64,000 bases of DNA from assembly GCF_018275325.1 (NCBI RefSeq), contig NZ_JAGVQR010000001.1, positions 496,001-560,000 of the forward strand, in the 5' to 3' direction. Source of the stretch: Nocardioides palaemonis (GTDB taxonomy: Bacteria > Actinomycetota > Actinomycetes > Propionibacteriales > Nocardioidaceae). How positions within the stretch are numbered: position 1 is the first letter of the stretch; each line of letters opens with the position of its first letter. The position numbers and the translations under genes are program-made. Below the pieces are notes generated by a model that did not search any database, was not told where the DNA came from, and saw only the letters and a list, made by a program, of their open reading frames with translations. This document shows positions 27,296-35,993 of the stretch, in pieces.

Positions 27296-27796
27296 ATGGA
27301 CGTCCGCGGACTCCTGACCGAGGGCTTCGGTCGGATCACCGAGCTCTACGCCAGCACGGCGGACGGGCTCGACGACGAGCAGCTGCACCACCGTCCGGGC
27401 GGCACCGGCAACCCGGTGGGCTGGCTGCTGTGGCACCTCGCCCGGGTGCAGGACGACCACGTCGCCCACCTCGCCGACACCCCTCAGGTCTGGGAACGGT
27501 TCCAGGAGCGCTTCGGCCTGCCCAACGGCACCGACGACATCGGCTACGGCCACACCAGCGAGCAGGTCGACGCGATCCGCATCGAGGACGCCGCGCTGCT
27601 CGTCGACTACCACCACGAGGTCACCCTCGCGACCGCGCGCTACCTCCAGGCCGTCGACGAGGCCGAGCTCGAGCGTGAGGTCGACCAGCGCTGGGACCCG
27701 CCGGTGACCGCAGGCCAGCGGCTGGTCAGCATCCAGGGCGACTGCCTGCAGCACCTCGGGCAGGCGGCGTACGTCCTGGGACTGCTCGACTCGTGA
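27296..27796 (+). CDS. DinB-like/mycothiol-dependent family protein (DUF664 type)
   Basis: A 166-residue four-helix protein. Histidines in LLWHLARVQDDHV (about 43-55) and QGDCLQHLGQAAYV (about 147-160) match the metal-binding positions of the DinB/DUF664 family. In actinomycetes many members are thiol S-transferases using mycothiol; this substrate is inferred from family and organism. The start lies 4 nt after the preceding small gene. Confidence 0.85.
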   Translation: MDVRGLLTEGFGRITELYASTADGLDDEQLHHRPGGTGNPVGWLLWHLARVQDDHVAHLADTPQVWERFQERFGLPNGTDDIGYGHTSEQVDAIRIEDAALLVDYHHEVTLATARYLQAVDEAELEREVDQRWDPPVTAGQRLVSIQGDCLQHLGQAAYVLGLLDS

Positions 27797-27865
27797 CGTT
27801 TGCCCCTCCGGGTGCCGGGTAGGTCGGGACCGACCCCGTCCCGACCCCATCGACGGTGACCTCCC

Positions 27866-28658
27866 ATGTCGTTCCGAGCTGTAGCGGTGGTCGTAGGCGT
27901 CCTCCTCGCGACCTCGGCGTGCGCAGGCGAACCAGAGGAGCGTCTCGTGCAGGGCCGGCTCGGCGACGTCGACGGCTCCGCGTACCGCCGTCGAGGTGCC
28001 GAGCGGCACCCTCACCGTCACCATCGGCGAGGGCCATGACACGGTTACCGCGTCCGAGGCGGCCGACGCCCAGACGCGCGGGGCCCCCCGGCTCTGCCGC
28101 GTCACCTGCTGCCGCGCGCCGCGGAGGCAGCGTCCACGTCGCGGTCGAAACGTCGGCCGCGCCCGTCGTCGAGGTCACCTTCGACGGCGTCACGTCCAGC
28201 CTCGACACGGCGACCGGTGAGGTGTCGGGCGACGGAGCGGACGCCATGGCCGGGCTCGCGGCGCCCGCGTCCGCCGACTGCCCGCCGCTGACCGCCCGGG
28301 GTGTGACGGCCGACGTCGCCTGCACCTGGACGGTCGCCACCGTGCCCTACCTCAGCGGTGAGGGCTGGTCGTCCGACGACGGCTGGACGGTCGTCCAGGT
28401 CGAGACACGGTGGACTCGTTCACGCGCGGCGACACGACGTACGACGTGCAGTCCGCGACCGACGCCTCCTCGCTCGACGGCGGACCGGCCGCGTCCACCG
28501 TGGTCGACGAGCGCCTCACCAGCCTCGTCACCCGCAGCGTCGTCGACGGCGACGCGACCCGCCTCGACCTCGTGCGGACGTTGACCGGCCTGCGCGACGA
28601 GGGCCCCGGGCCCGAGGACGCGACGATCACCGTGACCGGTGAGGTCGACCTGCCCTGA
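27866..28658 (+). pseudogene. Frameshifted lipoprotein gene
   Basis: An ATG at 27866 opens a lipoprotein signal with lipobox LLATSAC (Cys about 19). Coding-quality sequence then moves between frames: the first piece continues to about 27980, the second carries GTLTVTIGEGHDTVT, the third (to about 28405) includes HVAVETSAAPVVEVTFDG, and the last ends with TITVTGEVDLP and a stop at 28658. Three frame changes are needed, so the gene is broken or the assembly has indels here. The intact product would be a secreted lipoprotein of about 260 residues with unknown function. Confidence 0.65.
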
Positions 28659-28679
28659 GGCGGATGCCACGATGAGCTC

Positions 28680-29429
28680 ATGACCGACTCGCTGGTCGTG
28701 GTCTCCGCCGGGTTCTCACCGGTGAAGGGCATGCGCCACCTGCCCCGGCCCGGTCTCGCGCTCGACGAGCTCGGTGCCGTGGGTGACCGGCAGTGGTGCC
28801 TGCTCGACGTCGACGCCGCGCGCGTGCTGCGGACCGTCCAGCACCCGTCTTTGATCGGCGTGGTCGCCGAGCAGGACGGCGACGGCCTGGCGGTGCTGCT
28901 GCCGGACGGCACGGGCGCGTCGTTCGAGCCGGAGCCGACGGGGGAGACGCTCCCGTGCGACTACTGGGGCCGCACCGTCGAGCTCGCGCTGACCGACGGG
29001 CCGCACTCCGAGCTGCTGTCGGACTACCTCGGGCGCCCCGTCCAACTCGCTGCCGCGCCCCGCGGCGCGGTCGTCTTCGACGCGCCGGTCACGCTCCTCG
29101 GCACGGCCACGCTCGCCGACCTCGCCGCGCGGCTCGACCGCCCGTCACTGGTGTCGGAGGACGCCCGCTTCCGGTCGACGCTGGTGGTGGAGACGTCAGA
29201 GCCGTACGTCGAGGACACCTGGCTCGGGCGGACGGTGACCGTGGGGTCGGCGGTCCTGCGCATCGGCGGTCCCGTCCCGCGCTGCGCAGTGATCGACCAC
29301 CACCCCGAGACCGGCGCGCGCGACCTGCGGCTGCTCAAGGCGCTCGTCTCGCACCGTCCGGTCAACGCGGCGAACGAGCCGGTGCTCGGGGTGTACGCCT
29401 CGGTGGTGCGGCCGGGGGTCGTGGGCTGA
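28680..29429 (+). CDS. MOSC domain-containing protein
   Basis: A 249-residue protein. The MOSC N-terminal barrel is followed by the MOSC sulfur-carrier domain, with its conserved cysteine in VPRCAVIDHHPETG (about 203). VGDRQW near residue 38 is typical. MOSC proteins bind the molybdenum cofactor and act in sulfur transfer or N-hydroxylated substrate reduction; a partner reductase is not seen here. The length is normal. Confidence 0.88.
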   Translation: MTDSLVVVSAGFSPVKGMRHLPRPGLALDELGAVGDRQWCLLDVDAARVLRTVQHPSLIGVVAEQDGDGLAVLLPDGTGASFEPEPTGETLPCDYWGRTVELALTDGPHSELLSDYLGRPVQLAAAPRGAVVFDAPVTLLGTATLADLAARLDRPSLVSEDARFRSTLVVETSEPYVEDTWLGRTVTVGSAVLRIGGPVPRCAVIDHHPETGARDLRLLKALVSHRPVNAANEPVLGVYASVVRPGVVG

Positions 29430-29454
29430 GCGCTGCGCCGCCGGCCCCGGCGGA

Positions 29455-29533
29455 GACGCGCAGGCAATGGTCGGTGGCGTGCGCGCGGCTCGCGCTCAGC
29501 GCCGGTCTGCAGGCGGAGCAATGCCTGCGTGTC
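29455..29533. other. Inverted repeat in the gap after the MOSC gene
   Basis: GACGCGCAGGCA (29455-29466) can pair with TGCCTGCGTGTC (29522-29533), 12 positions with one G-U, around a long GC-rich loop. It lies between the convergent MOSC and immunity genes, so it could be a terminator, but there is no T-tract. Confidence 0.3.
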
Positions 29534-29634
29534 TACGTCTCGCGCGCCGCGCGATGACCGCGGCCCGTCAGATCGGGGACTCCCGAGGCCATCTTGTGAC
29601 ACCAGGGCTCCACGGTCTCGACATGGACGGGCGA

Positions 29635-29922
29635 TCAGCCCTCGTGATGCGTCAGCGCAGAGTGAGCACGGCGAATGGCCGCGCGGAGCTCGTCGCCGCC
29701 GGTGTCGCCGGGGTCGCGGAGTGCTGGATCGGACACGTACGACTCGACGGCCCAGAAGAGCTCGTCGAGCACTGCGGCGACGTCATCCGGCAGGTCCGCA
29801 GGCACGCGTGCGTGCAGCGCGAGGAACCGCTCTTCGAACTGGGCCAACGAGGCGTCGTCCGACTGGTGGTACTCGACGAGCCGCTTCAGCGAGTCGGTCG
29901 TGCTCTGCCTGTCATCCGCCAC
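29635..29922 (-). CDS. Colicin D-immunity-like protein for the adjacent toxin
   Basis: A 95-residue acidic helical protein starting at GTG 29922, overlapping the toxin 3' end by 11 nt. The pattern FEERFLALH, then LDELFWAVESY, then ELRAAIRRA resembles small colicin-type immunity proteins. Overlap with a gene ending in a colicin D-like nuclease, its position downstream, and its size and acidity all fit an inhibitor that covers the basic nuclease site. Similarity to the immunity family is from pattern only. Confidence 0.75.
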   Translation of the reverse strand: MADDRQSTTDSLKRLVEYHQSDDASLAQFEERFLALHARVPADLPDDVAAVLDELFWAVESYVSDPALRDPGDTGGDELRAAIRRAHSALTHHEG

Positions 29923-31231
29923 CGAGGTGTCCTTTGCTCAGGAGCTGGCTCAGCTGAGTGGGCGACAGTCGCCAGCCAGAGATGAAGTTGCCGTCTGCGT
30001 CGCACACGACGCAGCGGCGACTGTGCTGGTCAACGTACGCCACCACCTTGCCCGGCTGTCCGCGCATCGTGCACTCGAGTTCCTTGGTCGATGCGTCGCC
30101 CATGAACGATCTGAGTGCCTGCTTGAAGCGCTCGGCCGCGGCCGGGTTGTACGGCCCGTCGATGCCGAAGTCGCTCGCGTGCTTGAACTTCTTCTGCAGC
30201 TGCGGCGACGAGAACTTGCTTCGCGCCGCGCGACCCCAGCCTCCGACGCTCGCCGCCCCCCGCTCGTCCCGGACCCCGACCCGGACGTACCGCTCGAGCC
30301 GCACTCGCAGCTCGGAGAGCGTCGTACGCCCGGTGCGCAGGCGGGCGGCGGTGGAGGCGACGGAGACGCGGAGGGTGGAGATGAGCGCGTGGAAGCGCGG
30401 GGCGACGGCGCGGATGCGGGCGAGCAGGGCGCCCATGCCGAGGCTGCCGCCGAGCGGGCCGCTGACGGCGGTGATCAGTGCGGAGATCGCCACGCCCTCG
30501 ATCGCCATCGAGGCGACCTCCTCGAGCAGGGCACGGGTCCGCTCGTGCACGGCCTCGATCGCGGCGGCGTGCTCGTCGCAGGCCACGCCGAGGGCGGCGA
30601 GCTCGGCGGCGACGTCGACCACGAGCGAGCGGACGTCGGCCAGGCAGGTGAGGACGACGGGCACCTCGGGCGAGACCTGCGCCTCGACGAAGGCGCGGGC
30701 GGAGGCGAGGTGGTCGACGAAGCCGGCCACGGACTCCGACGCGCGCCGCCAGGTGGTGGCGGCGTCGCGGAGCAGGTCGACGTCGCCGCTCGGCCACACG
30801 AAGCCCTCGACGTGGTCGAGGATCCAGCGGTCGACGGCGCCGAACGACGGCTCCTGCGCGCCGAGGCTCGACGGCGGGACGGTCGGCACCACCACGACGT
30901 AGGCGTCGGAGGTCAGGCCCGCGGACACCGAGCCGAGGACCTGCCCGGCCACGGCCGACTCGGCCTGCGCGTGATGGGTGCCGGTGGCGGCCAGCAGACG
31001 ACCCAGGCCGATGAACGCGTGGGCGAGGTCGGCGAGCGCGGCGACCGCCTCGCGCGCGCCGTCGTCGTAGGCGGCGGCGAACTCCGTGCTCGCGCTGTCG
31101 TTGCCGGCCATCCCGGCGAGGCCGGCCAGCTTGGCGGTGAGGGTGTCGGTGGCGAGCGCGGTGACCTGGTTGGCGGTGCGTGCGGCGTCGGAGGCGTCGT
31201 CGAAGCCCCCGCAGGCGACGCTGATCCTCAC
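29912..31231 (-). CDS. Polymorphic toxin with colicin D-like C-terminal tRNase domain
   Basis: A 439-residue protein from a GTG overlapping the upstream WXG gene by 4 nt. The N-terminal 320 residues are alanine-rich and helical, as in WXG/LXG-type secreted toxins. The last 100 residues match the colicin D catalytic domain: KKFKHASDFG with H351, equivalent to the catalytic histidine, then NGNFISGW-like DGNFISGWRLS near the end. Colicin D cuts the anticodon loop of tRNA-Arg; the same activity here is inferred. The lack of a signal peptide and the preceding WXG genes suggest type VII secretion. Confidence 0.82.
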   Translation of the reverse strand: MRISVACGGFDDASDAARTANQVTALATDTLTAKLAGLAGMAGNDSASTEFAAAYDDGAREAVAALADLAHAFIGLGRLLAATGTHHAQAESAVAGQVLGSVSAGLTSDAYVVVVPTVPPSSLGAQEPSFGAVDRWILDHVEGFVWPSGDVDLLRDAATTWRRASESVAGFVDHLASARAFVEAQVSPEVPVVLTCLADVRSLVVDVAAELAALGVACDEHAAAIEAVHERTRALLEEVASMAIEGVAISALITAVSGPLGGSLGMGALLARIRAVAPRFHALISTLRVSVASTAARLRTGRTTLSELRVRLERYVRVGVRDERGAASVGGWGRAARSKFSSPQLQKKFKHASDFGIDGPYNPAAAERFKQALRSFMGDASTKELECTMRGQPGKVVAYVDQHSRRCVVCDADGNFISGWRLSPTQLSQLLSKGHLGGG

Positions 31232-31527
31232 GGCGCGACCTGGCGCCAGAGCTCGAGGTTGGACGTGACGGCAGCCGCGTAGTGCTCATCGGCCGCGGCC
31301 GCCACCGCACGGAGCGCCGCCAGGGCGGTCACCATGTCGGCGCAGTCCGCGCGCCACGCGGCGTGCGCCGACGACTGCGCGTCGGCGGTGAGCCCGGCCC
31401 AGCCGCCCTGCAGCCTGACCTGCAGCGCGTCGACGTCCGCGGCCAGCGCGAGGAGGTCGCGCTGGCAACCGGCCAGGGAGGAGACCGCGGCGCGCAGCTC
31501 GTCGACGTCGACGTCGTAGGCGGTCAC
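31228..31527 (-). CDS. WXG100 family protein (ESAT-6-like)
   Basis: A 99-residue helical hairpin protein from GTG 31527, with the WXG motif in GGWAGLTADA near residue 44. It overlaps the upstream partner by 4 nt and the downstream toxin by 4 nt. Such proteins form dimers recognised by type VII secretion. No secretion machinery is present in the window, so it would be supplied elsewhere. Confidence 0.8.
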   Translation of the reverse strand: MTAYDVDVDELRAAVSSLAGCQRDLLALAADVDALQVRLQGGWAGLTADAQSSAHAAWRADCADMVTALAALRAVAAAADEHYAAAVTSNLELWRQVAP

Positions 31528-31841
31528 CCGAGCCGCCCCGCGAGCGCCGCGGCGGCCCCACCGCGGAGCGCGTCGACCTCGAGCATCTCGACGCGGGCGA
31601 GGTCGATCGCGGCGAGGGAGGCGCCGAGCGCGTCGAGGACTGCGGCCGCGTGGTCGTCCCACTGGGTCCACTGCTCACCGAAGCCCGTGGCGGCGGCGCC
31701 GTGCCAGCTGTCCAGAAGCCGCGCGACGGTCGTCGCCGCGGCCCGGCGACGCTCGTCGAGGTCGACCAGGCGGGTGTGCAGGTCGCGGCTGGTGGTGGCC
31801 TGGCCGTCGCCGTCGAGGGCGATCGTTCCCGAGATGATCAT
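31524..31841 (-). CDS. WXG100-like partner protein
   Basis: A 105-residue helical protein from ATG 31841; an upstream extension to 31925 is unlikely. The turn motif is WHG (LLDSWHGAAATGF, about 46), a WxG variant. It is first in the four-gene toxin operon and overlaps the next gene by 4 nt (GTGA). It probably pairs with the WXG protein as an export partner of the toxin. Confidence 0.7.
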   Translation of the reverse strand: MIISGTIALDGDGQATTSRDLHTRLVDLDERRRAAATTVARLLDSWHGAAATGFGEQWTQWDDHAAAVLDALGASLAAIDLARVEMLEVDALRGGAAAALAGRLG

Positions 31842-31968
31842 GGGACGACCCTCGCCCGCGGGGGTGCCGCTGCGACACCCCCGCGACGCGATCTGTGGAG
31901 AACTCCCGCCGGTCCGGGCTGTCACCCCTGCCGCTTAAGGTGTCCCGAACCCATCTCGGAGGTACCTC

Positions 31969-33345
31969 GTGGATCCCATGACCCCCGTCCACGGCTCGGG
32001 CACCCTGCTGCTCATCGCCGCGGTCGCCGTCGCCGCACTGCTCGTGCTGATCATCGCGCTGCGCATGCACGCCTTCGTGGCGCTGGTGCTGATCAGCTTC
32101 GCGACCGCCGTGGTCGCGGGCGTGCCGGTGGCAGACGTCCCCACCGTCGCGATATCCGCGTTCGGCTCGACCCTCGGCTCGGTGGCCCTGCTGGTCGGCC
32201 TCGGCGTGATGATCGGGCGGATCCTCGAGGTGACCGGCGGCGCCCAGGTGCTGGCCGACACCCTGGTCAGCCGCTTCGGCGAGAAGCGCGCGCCGCTGGC
32301 GCTCGGCGTCGCCGCGCTGCTCTTCGGCCTGCCGATCTTCTTCGACGCCGGCCTCGTCGTGTTCCTGCCGATCATCTTCTCGGTCGCCAAGCGGTTCGGC
32401 GGCTCGGTGCTGATGTACGCCCTGCCCGCCGCCGGCGCGTTCGCCGCGATGCACGCGATCGTCCCGCCGCACCCCGGCCCGGTCACCGCCGCGACCGAGA
32501 TCGGCGCCAGCATCGGCCTGACCCTGCTCGTCGGCGTGGTCGCCGCAGTCGTCGCGTGGTTCGTCGGCGTCTACGCCGTCACGGTCGGCGCGCTCGGCAA
32601 GGTGCACGTCCCGATCGACGACTCGGTCCTCACCGGCGGCCGCGAGGCCGACACCGAGCACCGTCCGTCCTTCGGCCACGTGCTGGCGATCCTGCTGCTG
32701 CCGCTCGTGCTGATCGGCGCCAACACCGTCCTGACCACGCTGCGCACCAACGGCTCGATCGACGCCGAGGGCGGGCTGGTCGACGCCCTGGTGTTCGTCG
32801 GCCAGACGCCGGTCGCGCTGCTGATCGCGCTGCTCGTCGCGACCTACACCCTCGCCGTGCGCCACCACTCGCGCGCCGAGGTCGAGACGCTGCTCAACGA
32901 CGCGCTCGGCCCGATCTGCGCGATCATCCTGATCACCGGCGCAGGCGGGATGTTCGGCGGCGTGCTGCGCTACAGCGGCATCGGCGCCGCGCTGTCCGAC
33001 TCGCTCGCCGACCTCGGCCTGCCCCTGGTCGTCTCCGCGTTCGTCATCGCCACCATCCTCCGCGTCGCGCAGGGCTCGGCGACCGTCGCGCTCACGACGA
33101 CCGCGGGCCTGATCTCCGCCGGCGTCGCCGACGCCGACCCCTCCTCGCTCCAGCTGGTCGCGCTGGTGCTGGCGATCGCGGCCGGCGCGACGGTGCTGTC
33201 CCACGTCAACGACTCGGGCTTCTGGCTGGTCAGCCGGTTCTTCGGGATGGACGTCAAGACCACCCTCAAGACCTGGACCGTGCTCGAGACGACCCTGGGC
33301 GTGAGCATCTTCGTGCTGGCGCTCGGCGTGTGGGCCGTTGGCTAG
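31969..33345 (+). CDS. gntP: Gluconate:H+ symporter, GntP family
   Basis: A 458-residue membrane protein from GTG 31969 with GGAGG 7 nt upstream. About 12 hydrophobic helices are visible, with the family motifs GLPIFFDAGLVVFLPI (about 120-135) and AIVPPHPGPVTAA (about 164-176). It imports gluconate or related sugar acids across the inner membrane. It overlaps the gluconokinase gene by 8 nt, giving a two-gene uptake and activation operon. Confidence 0.92.
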   Translation: MDPMTPVHGSGTLLLIAAVAVAALLVLIIALRMHAFVALVLISFATAVVAGVPVADVPTVAISAFGSTLGSVALLVGLGVMIGRILEVTGGAQVLADTLVSRFGEKRAPLALGVAALLFGLPIFFDAGLVVFLPIIFSVAKRFGGSVLMYALPAAGAFAAMHAIVPPHPGPVTAATEIGASIGLTLLVGVVAAVVAWFVGVYAVTVGALGKVHVPIDDSVLTGGREADTEHRPSFGHVLAILLLPLVLIGANTVLTTLRTNGSIDAEGGLVDALVFVGQTPVALLIALLVATYTLAVRHHSRAEVETLLNDALGPICAIILITGAGGMFGGVLRYSGIGAALSDSLADLGLPLVVSAFVIATILRVAQGSATVALTTTAGLISAGVADADPSSLQLVALVLAIAAGATVLSHVNDSGFWLVSRFFGMDVKTTLKTWTVLETTLGVSIFVLALGVWAVG

Positions 33346-33844
33346 CGCGCTGCACCTCGTCTTCATGGGCGTCTCCGGGTCGGGGAAGTCCACGGTCGCC
33401 CGCGCCGTCGAGGAGCTGCTGGGCTGGGACTTCGCCGAGGGCGACGACTTCCACCCGCCGGCCAACGTCGCCAAGATGGCCGACGGCACGCCGCTCACCG
33501 ACGCCGACCGGTGGGAGTGGCTGGAGTCGCTGGCCGACTGGACCGCCGAGCGCGACGCCCGCGGCGAGCCGACGATCATCACCTGCAGCGCGCTGCGGGT
33601 GGCCTACCGCGACGTGCTGCGGCGCGGGGGAGAGAACACCTTCTTCGTGCACTGCACCGGCGACAAGCACCTCGTCCTGCAGCGGATGAACGCCCGCGAG
33701 CACTTCATGCCGCCGAGCCTGCTGGAGTCGCAGCTCGACACCCTCGAGCCGCTGCGGCCCGACGAGGCCGGGATGGACGTCGACCCGGCGCTCCCGGTCG
33801 ACCGGATCGCCGCGCTGGTGCTGGCCCGCCTCGACCTCAGTTGA
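33338..33844 (+). CDS. gntK: Gluconokinase
   Basis: A 168-residue kinase converting gluconate and ATP to 6-phosphogluconate for the pentose phosphate pathway. Walker A is MGVSGSGKST (about 9-18), GDDFHPPANVAKM (about 36-48) is the substrate region, and ITCSALR (about 81-87) is conserved. A TTG start at 33338 lies inside the permease gene. The stop overlaps that of tspO on the other strand by 8 nt. Confidence 0.92.
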   Translation: MASALHLVFMGVSGSGKSTVARAVEELLGWDFAEGDDFHPPANVAKMADGTPLTDADRWEWLESLADWTAERDARGEPTIITCSALRVAYRDVLRRGGENTFFVHCTGDKHLVLQRMNAREHFMPPSLLESQLDTLEPLRPDEAGMDVDPALPVDRIAALVLARLDLS

Positions 33845-34322
33845 GGACGACGATCCCGGCGTTGAGCGCGGTCGCGAAGCAGACCCAGGCGAGGTACGGC
33901 ACGAGCAGCCAGGCCGCGACCCGCGAGCGCCGCCACGACCAGGCGATCAGCAGCGCCACCGACGCGGCGAGGAACAGGATCTCCACGAGCGCCACGGTGT
34001 AGAGGTCGGCTGCGAAGAACAGCGGCGTCCACGCCAGGTTGAGCAGCAGCTGTGCGGTCCACAGCCACATCACGCGGTCCCAGCCGCCGGCGCGCCAGAG
34101 CAGCCAGCCGGCCACGCCGATCATCACGTAGAGCACCGACCAGACCGGGCCGAAGAGCGACGACGGCGGGGCGTACGGCGGCAGCTCGAGCGCGCGGTAG
34201 GTGGCCTGCGACCCTGCCGCCGCGAGCCCGCCGATCCCCGCCACGGCCGTGACCGCGACGAGGAACGGCACGACCGTCCACCAGGTGCGGGCAGGGGGAA
34301 GGGTGACGTCCCGGGTGCTCAT
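33837..34322 (-). CDS. tspO: TspO/MBR-family membrane protein
   Basis: A 161-residue protein from ATG 34322. Five TM helices are visible, with family motifs PPYAPPSSLFGPVWSVLYVMIG (about 55-77) and LLLNLAWTPLFF. TspO proteins bind tetrapyrroles and are linked to stress responses; the role here is not evident. GGAGG precedes the start at a short spacing. It is tail-to-tail with gluconokinase. Confidence 0.9.
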   Translation of the reverse strand: MSTRDVTLPPARTWWTVVPFLVAVTAVAGIGGLAAAGSQATYRALELPPYAPPSSLFGPVWSVLYVMIGVAGWLLWRAGGWDRVMWLWTAQLLLNLAWTPLFFAADLYTVALVEILFLAASVALLIAWSWRRSRVAAWLLVPYLAWVCFATALNAGIVVLN

Positions 34323-34357
34323 GTCCTCCAGTCTGCCGGGGTCGTCGGCGCCACCGT

Positions 34358-35926
34358 TCACCCCTTGCGGCGGGCTCGCAGCGTGGCGTCGGCGATCTCG
34401 ATCTCCTCTCCGGTCTCGGGGTGCGCCTGCGTCCGCGGCCGCGACTCGCACACCTCGACCACCCAGTCGTCGTCGAGCGCCGGCAGCAGCTGGTCGGCGG
34501 TGTGCATGAACGAGACGTGCCCGTGCCGCACGCCCGAGTGCAGGTCGCTCGGCGCGTGGCCGACGACCAGCAGGGTGCCGCCGGGCGCGACCGCGGAGGC
34601 CAGACGGCGTACGACGTCGACCATGCCGCCGTCGGGCAGGTGCACGAAGTGCGCGGTGACGAGGTCCCACGTCTCGCCGCCCGGCTCGAAGGTGCGGACG
34701 TCGAGCAGGCGGGTCTCCACCCGGTCGGCCACGCCGGCCTCCTCGGCGTGCGCGGCCACTCGGGACAGGGCCGCCTCCGCGAAGTCGGACGCGGTCACCT
34801 GCCAGCCGCGCCCGGCCAGCCAGAGCGCGTCGCCACCCTCCCCGCAGCCGACGTCGAGCGCCCGGCCGGGGGAGAGGTCGGCTGCCTCGGCCGCGAGCTG
34901 CACGTTGACCTTGCCGCTCCACACGCGGTCGCCGGAGTAGCGCTCCTCCCACGCCGGCCGCTCGAACATCGACGCCCGGCGCTCCGCGACCGCCGCGGCG
35001 GCGTCCTCGGCCGCGAGCTCGGCGTTGATGAACGCGCCGACGCGCGTGCCGTGGGCGGCGGAGGCGACGAGGATCATCGAGACGTCGGTGACGTTGCCGG
35101 CGGCGAAGATGCCGGGCACCGACGTCGCGCCCGTCGGCTCAACGGCCAGCACCGACCCGAACGCGACGCCGTTCATCTCGAACGGCACCGGCTCGATGCC
35201 GAGCGGGCCGAGGAAGTCGGCGCGGGCGTGCACCTTCGACGCCACCACGATCGCGTCGCGCTCGAGGACCGACCCGTCGGCGAGCAGCAGCCCGACCAGG
35301 TCGTCGCCGTCGGTCACCACCTCGCGCGGCGTGCCGTGCACCACCTGCACGCCGATCGCCCCCATCTTCTCCAGCTCCTCGTCGGGCAGCTCGACGCCGT
35401 CGTGGACCACCATCACCACGTCGTCGGAGAGCTGGCGGAAGAGCAGTCCCTGGTGGCCGGCCATCGGGGTCGTGGCGAGCACGGCGATGCGCTGGTCGCG
35501 GACCTCCCAGCCGTGGCAGTAGGGGCAGTGCAGGACGTCGCGTCCCCACCGCTCCGCGAGGCCGGGCACGTCGGGCAGCTCGTCGACGACCCCGCCCGCG
35601 ACGAGGATCCGGCGCGCGCGCACCCGCCGCCCACCCTCGGTGGTGACGAGGAAGTCGCCGGCCTCGCCGGACAGGCCGACCACGCGGTCGGCCAGCACCT
35701 CGACGCCGTACGCCGCGACCTCGGCGCGGCCGATCTCGAGCAGCTCGAGGGGGTCGACGCCCTCGCGGCCGAGGTAGTTGTGGGCGTGGCCGGCGGGGGC
35801 GTTGCGCGGTTCGCCGGCGTCGACGACCAGCACCGAGCGGCGCGACCGCCCCAGCGCCATCGCACCGCTCAGGCCGGCGGCACCGCCGCCGACCACCACC
35901 ACGTCGTAGGTCGGGTTCTCAGTCAT
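34358..35926 (-). CDS. Fusion of thioredoxin reductase-like flavoprotein and SAM-dependent methyltransferase
   Basis: A 522-residue protein starting at ATG 35926. Residues 1-310 are an FAD/NAD(P) reductase: VVVVGGGAAGLSGA binds FAD (about 8-21), HCPYCHG (about 131-137) is the redox cysteine pair, and GIFAAGNVTD is the second FAD motif. Residues 320-520 form a class I methyltransferase with motif I LDVGCGEGGDA and a SAM-binding acidic loop. Such bifunctional fusions are annotated in actinobacteria; the acceptor is unknown. It is divergent from an Xre-cupin regulator. Confidence 0.87.
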   Translation of the reverse strand: MTENPTYDVVVVGGGAAGLSGAMALGRSRRSVLVVDAGEPRNAPAGHAHNYLGREGVDPLELLEIGRAEVAAYGVEVLADRVVGLSGEAGDFLVTTEGGRRVRARRILVAGGVVDELPDVPGLAERWGRDVLHCPYCHGWEVRDQRIAVLATTPMAGHQGLLFRQLSDDVVMVVHDGVELPDEELEKMGAIGVQVVHGTPREVVTDGDDLVGLLLADGSVLERDAIVVASKVHARADFLGPLGIEPVPFEMNGVAFGSVLAVEPTGATSVPGIFAAGNVTDVSMILVASAAHGTRVGAFINAELAAEDAAAAVAERRASMFERPAWEERYSGDRVWSGKVNVQLAAEAADLSPGRALDVGCGEGGDALWLAGRGWQVTASDFAEAALSRVAAHAEEAGVADRVETRLLDVRTFEPGGETWDLVTAHFVHLPDGGMVDVVRRLASAVAPGGTLLVVGHAPSDLHSGVRHGHVSFMHTADQLLPALDDDWVVEVCESRPRTQAHPETGEEIEIADATLRARRKG

Positions 35927-35956
35927 GGTCACCACTGTGCGCGCTGCGTGCGGTAT

Positions 35957-35985
35957 TGACAAACAATCTTGCTGAAATGACAAAC
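35957..35985. promoter_or_regulatory. Direct repeat TGACAAAC between the fusion gene and Xre-cupin gene
   Basis: TGACAAAC occurs at 35957-35964 and again at 35978-35985, 21 bp apart, so both lie on the same face of the helix. The block is AT-rich and includes TTGACA. In the gap between divergent genes this is a likely binding site for the adjacent Xre-cupin protein. Confidence 0.45.
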
Positions 35986-35993
35986 TGGGGGAC

